Shown here piece by piece: positions 7,266 to 10,333 of a stretch of 10,333 nt of DNA. Origin of the DNA: an uncultured Leptospiraceae bacterium (lineage in GTDB: Bacteria > Spirochaetota > Leptospiria > Leptospirales > Leptospiraceae); contig CALDSP010000290.1 in assembly GCA_937924465.1 (NCBI GenBank), positions 1-10,333 on the forward strand, read 5' to 3'. A program made the position numbers and the translations under genes. Under the pieces are notes generated by a model. It was not told where the DNA came from, did not search any database, and worked only from the letters and a program-made list of their open reading frames with translations. The first letter of the stretch is position 1; each line of letters starts with the position of its first letter.

Positions 7266-10200
7266 ACTTCTTTACTTCATTTCTATTCATTTTCTTCCTA
7301 AACTGTTCTTTATTTTTTCATAGAAGTATTTCAGTCAATTCGGAAAACTTTGATTATTCTAAAGTAAGTGAGTCTCATTTTGGTTTTCATAATGAACTTC
7401 CCGTACCCCTCACAGTTCGAAAAGGAAATAATATTTTTGGAAAAATCACCAAAGATGGAAGATATTTATTTTTTGCAGGAGAAGATGGAGGAACCTTTAA
7501 CATTTTATTTCGAGATTTAAAAACTGCCGTAATTGTTCCTGTTACTAAGCATCCATCTAATGATACTAAACCAGCGATTCATCCATCGGGAAAAAAAATT
7601 GCCTTTGTTACGGAAAGGTTTGATTCTGAAGGTGATATTGCAATTATGAATGTGAACCCTTCGGAATGGTTAAAAAAATATTTACAAGGAGAGCGATTAG
7701 CATTAAATGAAAAACTCATTGTACCTACAAATCCAAATTACTCTGACTCAACAAAAATCCAAAGATTCATAGACACAGATCCAAATTGGTCCCCAGACGG
7801 ACGTTATATTATTTTTGCTACCGATAGATTTAGTCGAGGGAAAACCAACTTAGCCCTCCTTGATACTGAAAAAAATTATGAAATCACACAAATCACTAAA
7901 GAGGGAGGAGCCTCTCCTTGTTTTGCACCTAACGGAAAAGAAATTTTTTATATTTCTTATAAAGATCATCCAAATGGAGAAATCTACAAGCTCAATTTAG
8001 AAACAAAAGAAGAACTTAGAATTACAAATGATAATTTTATAGATTTGTCACCCAACGTAACCGATGATGGAAAATATCTTATTTATACCTCTATTCAAAA
8101 AGATACAAACAATAATAACCAACTAGGACTTAGAGATAATTCTTTTATTGTAAAACTCAATTTAGAAACAGGTAAAAAATATATTTTAACAGATGGAAAA
8201 CTTTCTATTTTCGATGCAAATTATTCTAGTTTTAATAATGGAAGTATAATTTTTACAGCCTCTCTGTATAATTCACTCAACGTTTATTTTATTCCTTTTG
8301 AAGGAGAGATACCAAAACAAAAAGATATTCATTCTCATTATGAATTTGTAAAAAAATATAAAGATAGAAGTGTTGCTTTTCATGAAATTGCTTTCAATTC
8401 TATTGGTTGGTTTTATCATGATGATCCATTTTATCCTATAATACTTTCTAGAAGTTTACGTCAACTTGCTAAGGAATATAAAGAAGAAGGAAATTTCAAA
8501 AAAGTAAATGAAATTTACAACGAAATGCTTTCTCATAAATTTCATCCGAAGTTAGGCTTTTCGTACGCTTTAGCCTTTTATGAATTAAATAAATACACTA
8601 AAAAGGATCTTTCATTCGAACTTTGGGAATATTTCGAAGAAATGAAAAAAGTTCCAAACGTTCATCCTCAAATTCCTCCAGCTCTATTGTACTGGATTGG
8701 GAGGGTTTATTTTGAACAAAAGCAAATTGATAAAACTTTAGAAGTTTACGAAAAAATCTTAAAAGAATATCCTCATTTCTACGAAATTGATGATTTAAAA
8801 TATTACATGGGAAATATTTTATATGAAAAAGACACAAGCAAAATTCCAAAACCTTATATAGAACTTCTTGTAAATAACCAAGAAAATGGAGAAGTAATTC
8901 ATAAAATCTTTGAAGACCTTCACTCCGATTTTTTAGAAATTAAAGACTTAAAAAAAAGAATCCAATACCTTGAAACTATCTTAAAAAATCAAAAAGAAGT
9001 CCAACAAATACCTAAATTAAAAGCACTGTTTGAATATGCTATTGCAGAAGTTTTTTCGGAGCTAGATGAATTTGAAAAAAGCAACCAAATTCTAGAAAAA
9101 ATTAAAACAGAAGTGCCCCAAGGCTCTTATATGTTTTTAAAAGCTAGTTTGCTTCTTGTAAATAATTATGAGCGGACCAATCAAATTCTAAAATCAGAAA
9201 GAGAAATGTATGAATTTATATCCGTGTATTCTCCTTTCTCTGGATTTCCTTTTGATGCGAGAGAATTAGAAGAAATCTTTATCAATTTCGAAACAAAGGC
9301 AAAAATATTTTTAGGAAAAGAGGAGTGGGAAGAAGCTATCCAAATTTATCTAAAAATCAATGATATTTTGAATAAGGCAATTGAACATAAATTACCTATT
9401 AGTTCTTTATTAAATAGATATAAAAACTATTATCATAAAAAACTTATTGATATTGCGTTTGCTTATTCAAAAAGTGTTCGAAAAAAAAAGCTAGAATCTT
9501 TATTCACAAAACTTAATATTCTTAAGCAAACCGATCCTGTTGGGAATATAACAGAATCTTTGGCTATTTTTTTTAGAGCAGGTATTTTTCGAATTTTTGG
9601 GGACTTTCGAGATATTCAAATCCTTTTTCCATTTGAGAAAGAAGGAATCACAACCTTAGAGGAATATTATTTAAATAACATTAATCAAGCTAAGGATATT
9701 TTAGACTTAGGCTTTGTTTATGGTTATGCATATTTTTTAATTCGTAAAGCGACTTTAGAAGAAGAATTTTACATTCAAGAAAGAGCCCTCACAGAAGCAA
9801 GAAAAAAAGCTATTTTAAGACAACTTCGTACAGCAGAACTAGAACTTTTATGGTGTCTTTATGCGAAACCTGATTTTGTGGATGCTTATTTGTTATTAGG
9901 TTGGCTTTATCAATACATTGATATTAGAAAAGAAAACGAAATATTTCCAGAATACGAAAAAGATAAAAATATATTTTACTCTCTTTACTTAAAAACTTTT
10001 CCCAGAAAATATTTAGAAGAAAACATAGATATTTACACCCAAGCCTTAGAGATTACTCAAAATTCTATTGAGGAAAGATCCAAACTAGTAATTCATTTAA
10101 ATTTAGGAAATAATTATTTTTTGCTTAATAATTATCAAAAAGCACTCACCCACTATAAACAAGTAGAAGAAATTTCTGAAAAAGTTTTAGCTCATACTCT

Positions 10201-10333
10201 TTTTGAAACTTATAACCAAGAAGCTCTCTTTCATTTTAATTATGCAAGAGCCCTTATCTACAACAGCAAAGTAGCAGAGTCTATTCCACACTTAACCAAA
10301 GTTAAAGAAATTTATTATGAAAAAGAATATTTT
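7262..10333 (+). CDS. TolB-like PD40 beta-propeller plus TPR putative lipoprotein, 3' end missing
   Basis: The frame is open for 1024 codons from ATG 7262 to the right edge with no stop. The N-terminus MNFFTSFLFIFFLNC is a short signal with Asn before Cys15, a plausible spirochaete lipobox. Residues about 59-345 show six propeller-blade patterns. Several carry the PD40 signature of a Pro-x-Gly or Asp-Gly turn and then hydrophobics: KDGRYLFFAG (64-73), HPSGKKIAFVT (107-117), NWSPDGRYIIFATD (175-188), APNGKEIFYIS (222-232), DDGKYLIYTS (268-277), plus a weaker blade near 317-345. From about 385 the chain is helical with TPR-like units, such as the segments near nt 8686-8790, 9310-9370 and 10090-10170. 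The fold recalls TolB plus a peptidoglycan- or partner-binding scaffold. It probably acts in the periplasm as a lipid-anchored partner of the two upstream proteins. Specific function is unknown. Confidence 0.88.
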   Translation, partial: MNFFTSFLFIFFLNCSLFFHRSISVNSENFDYSKVSESHFGFHNELPVPLTVRKGNNIFGKITKDGRYLFFAGEDGGTFNILFRDLKTAVIVPVTKHPSNDTKPAIHPSGKKIAFVTERFDSEGDIAIMNVNPSEWLKKYLQGERLALNEKLIVPTNPNYSDSTKIQRFIDTDPNWSPDGRYIIFATDRFSRGKTNLALLDTEKNYEITQITKEGGASPCFAPNGKEIFYISYKDHPNGEIYKLNLETKEELRITNDNFIDLSPNVTDDGKYLIYTSIQKDTNNNNQLGLRDNSFIVKLNLETGKKYILTDGKLSIFDANYSSFNNGSIIFTASLYNSLNVYFIPFEGEIPKQKDIHSHYEFVKKYKDRSVAFHEIAFNSIGWFYHDDPFYPIILSRSLRQLAKEYKEEGNFKKVNEIYNEMLSHKFHPKLGFSYALAFYELNKYTKKDLSFELWEYFEEMKKVPNVHPQIPPALLYWIGRVYFEQKQIDKTLEVYEKILKEYPHFYEIDDLKYYMGNILYEKDTSKIPKPYIELLVNNQENGEVIHKIFEDLHSDFLEIKDLKKRIQYLETILKNQKEVQQIPKLKALFEYAIAEVFSELDEFEKSNQILEKIKTEVPQGSYMFLKASLLLVNNYERTNQILKSEREMYEFISVYSPFSGFPFDARELEEIFINFETKAKIFLGKEEWEEAIQIYLKINDILNKAIEHKLPISSLLNRYKNYYHKKLIDIAFAYSKSVRKKKLESLFTKLNILKQTDPVGNITESLAIFFRAGIFRIFGDFRDIQILFPFEKEGITTLEEYYLNNINQAKDILDLGFVYGYAYFLIRKATLEEEFYIQERALTEARKKAILRQLRTAELELLWCLYAKPDFVDAYLLLGWLYQYIDIRKENEIFPEYEKDKNIFYSLYLKTFPRKYLEENIDIYTQALEITQNSIEERSKLVIHLNLGNNYFLLNNYQKALTHYKQVEEISEKVLAHTLFETYNQEALFHFNYARALIYNSKVAESIPHLTKVKEIYYEKEYF

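Noticed and set aside
7081..7290. Minus-strand open frame of 69 codons across the DUF1318-like/PD40 junction
   Set aside because: It is antisense to two supported genes, and its hydrophobic content reflects T-rich complement sequence.
8598..8849. Minus-strand open frame of 83 codons inside the PD40/TPR gene
   Set aside because: It is antisense to the TPR-coding region and has no supporting signals.

Overview
The window looks like chromosomal DNA from a very AT-rich spirochaete of the Leptospira lineage. Spot counts give roughly 28-30% G+C, lower than I would expect for most Leptospira. The lineage call rests on three things. There is a small minus-strand gene resembling the Leptospira-expanded DUF1564 family. 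There are short TGTAG...CTACA palindromic repeats in the intergenic DNA. There is also an AsmA-like / DUF1318 lipoprotein / PD40-TPR gene order with relaxed, spirochaete-style lipoboxes. The lineage is an inference from family recognition, not from a database search.

Layout. Positions 1-2688 (+) hold the C-terminal part of a large midasin/VWA8-like AAA protein that enters from the left. It has the end of one AAA module with an intact Walker B motif, a second, strongly degenerate AAA module, a glycine-rich linker and a terminal vWA-like domain with a destroyed MIDAS motif. An 80-bp gap follows. Positions 2769-3287 (-) hold the DUF1564-like gene, convergent with the AAA gene. Positions 3288-3593 form the only long gene-free stretch. 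It sits between divergent genes and holds three 16-bp copies of a GTAGTTRTTACTACAA-type palindrome at 73-77 bp spacing, a 14-bp inverted repeat next to a TATAAT box, and a candidate minus-strand promoter containing a 16-bp A/T palindrome.

Positions 3648-10333 (+) form a tight three-gene envelope operon. The first gene encodes a roughly 1006-residue AsmA-like protein with one N-terminal membrane anchor. Six bases later comes a 196-residue putative lipoprotein whose C-terminal half matches the YdbL/DUF1318 pattern. It overlaps by four bases a >1024-residue putative lipoprotein with an N-terminal TolB-like (PD40) beta-propeller and a long TPR-like helical region, which runs off the right edge.

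The AsmA-like plus DUF1318 pairing recalls the enterobacterial ydbH-ynbE-ydbL cluster. There a bridge-like AsmA-family protein works with a small lipoprotein and a periplasmic helper in phospholipid transport between membranes. Here the lipoprotein anchor and the YdbL-like domain appear to be in one polypeptide, and a large propeller/TPR lipoprotein is added. This envelope operon and the AAA protein's complementary pattern of lost and kept catalytic residues are the most interesting content of the window.
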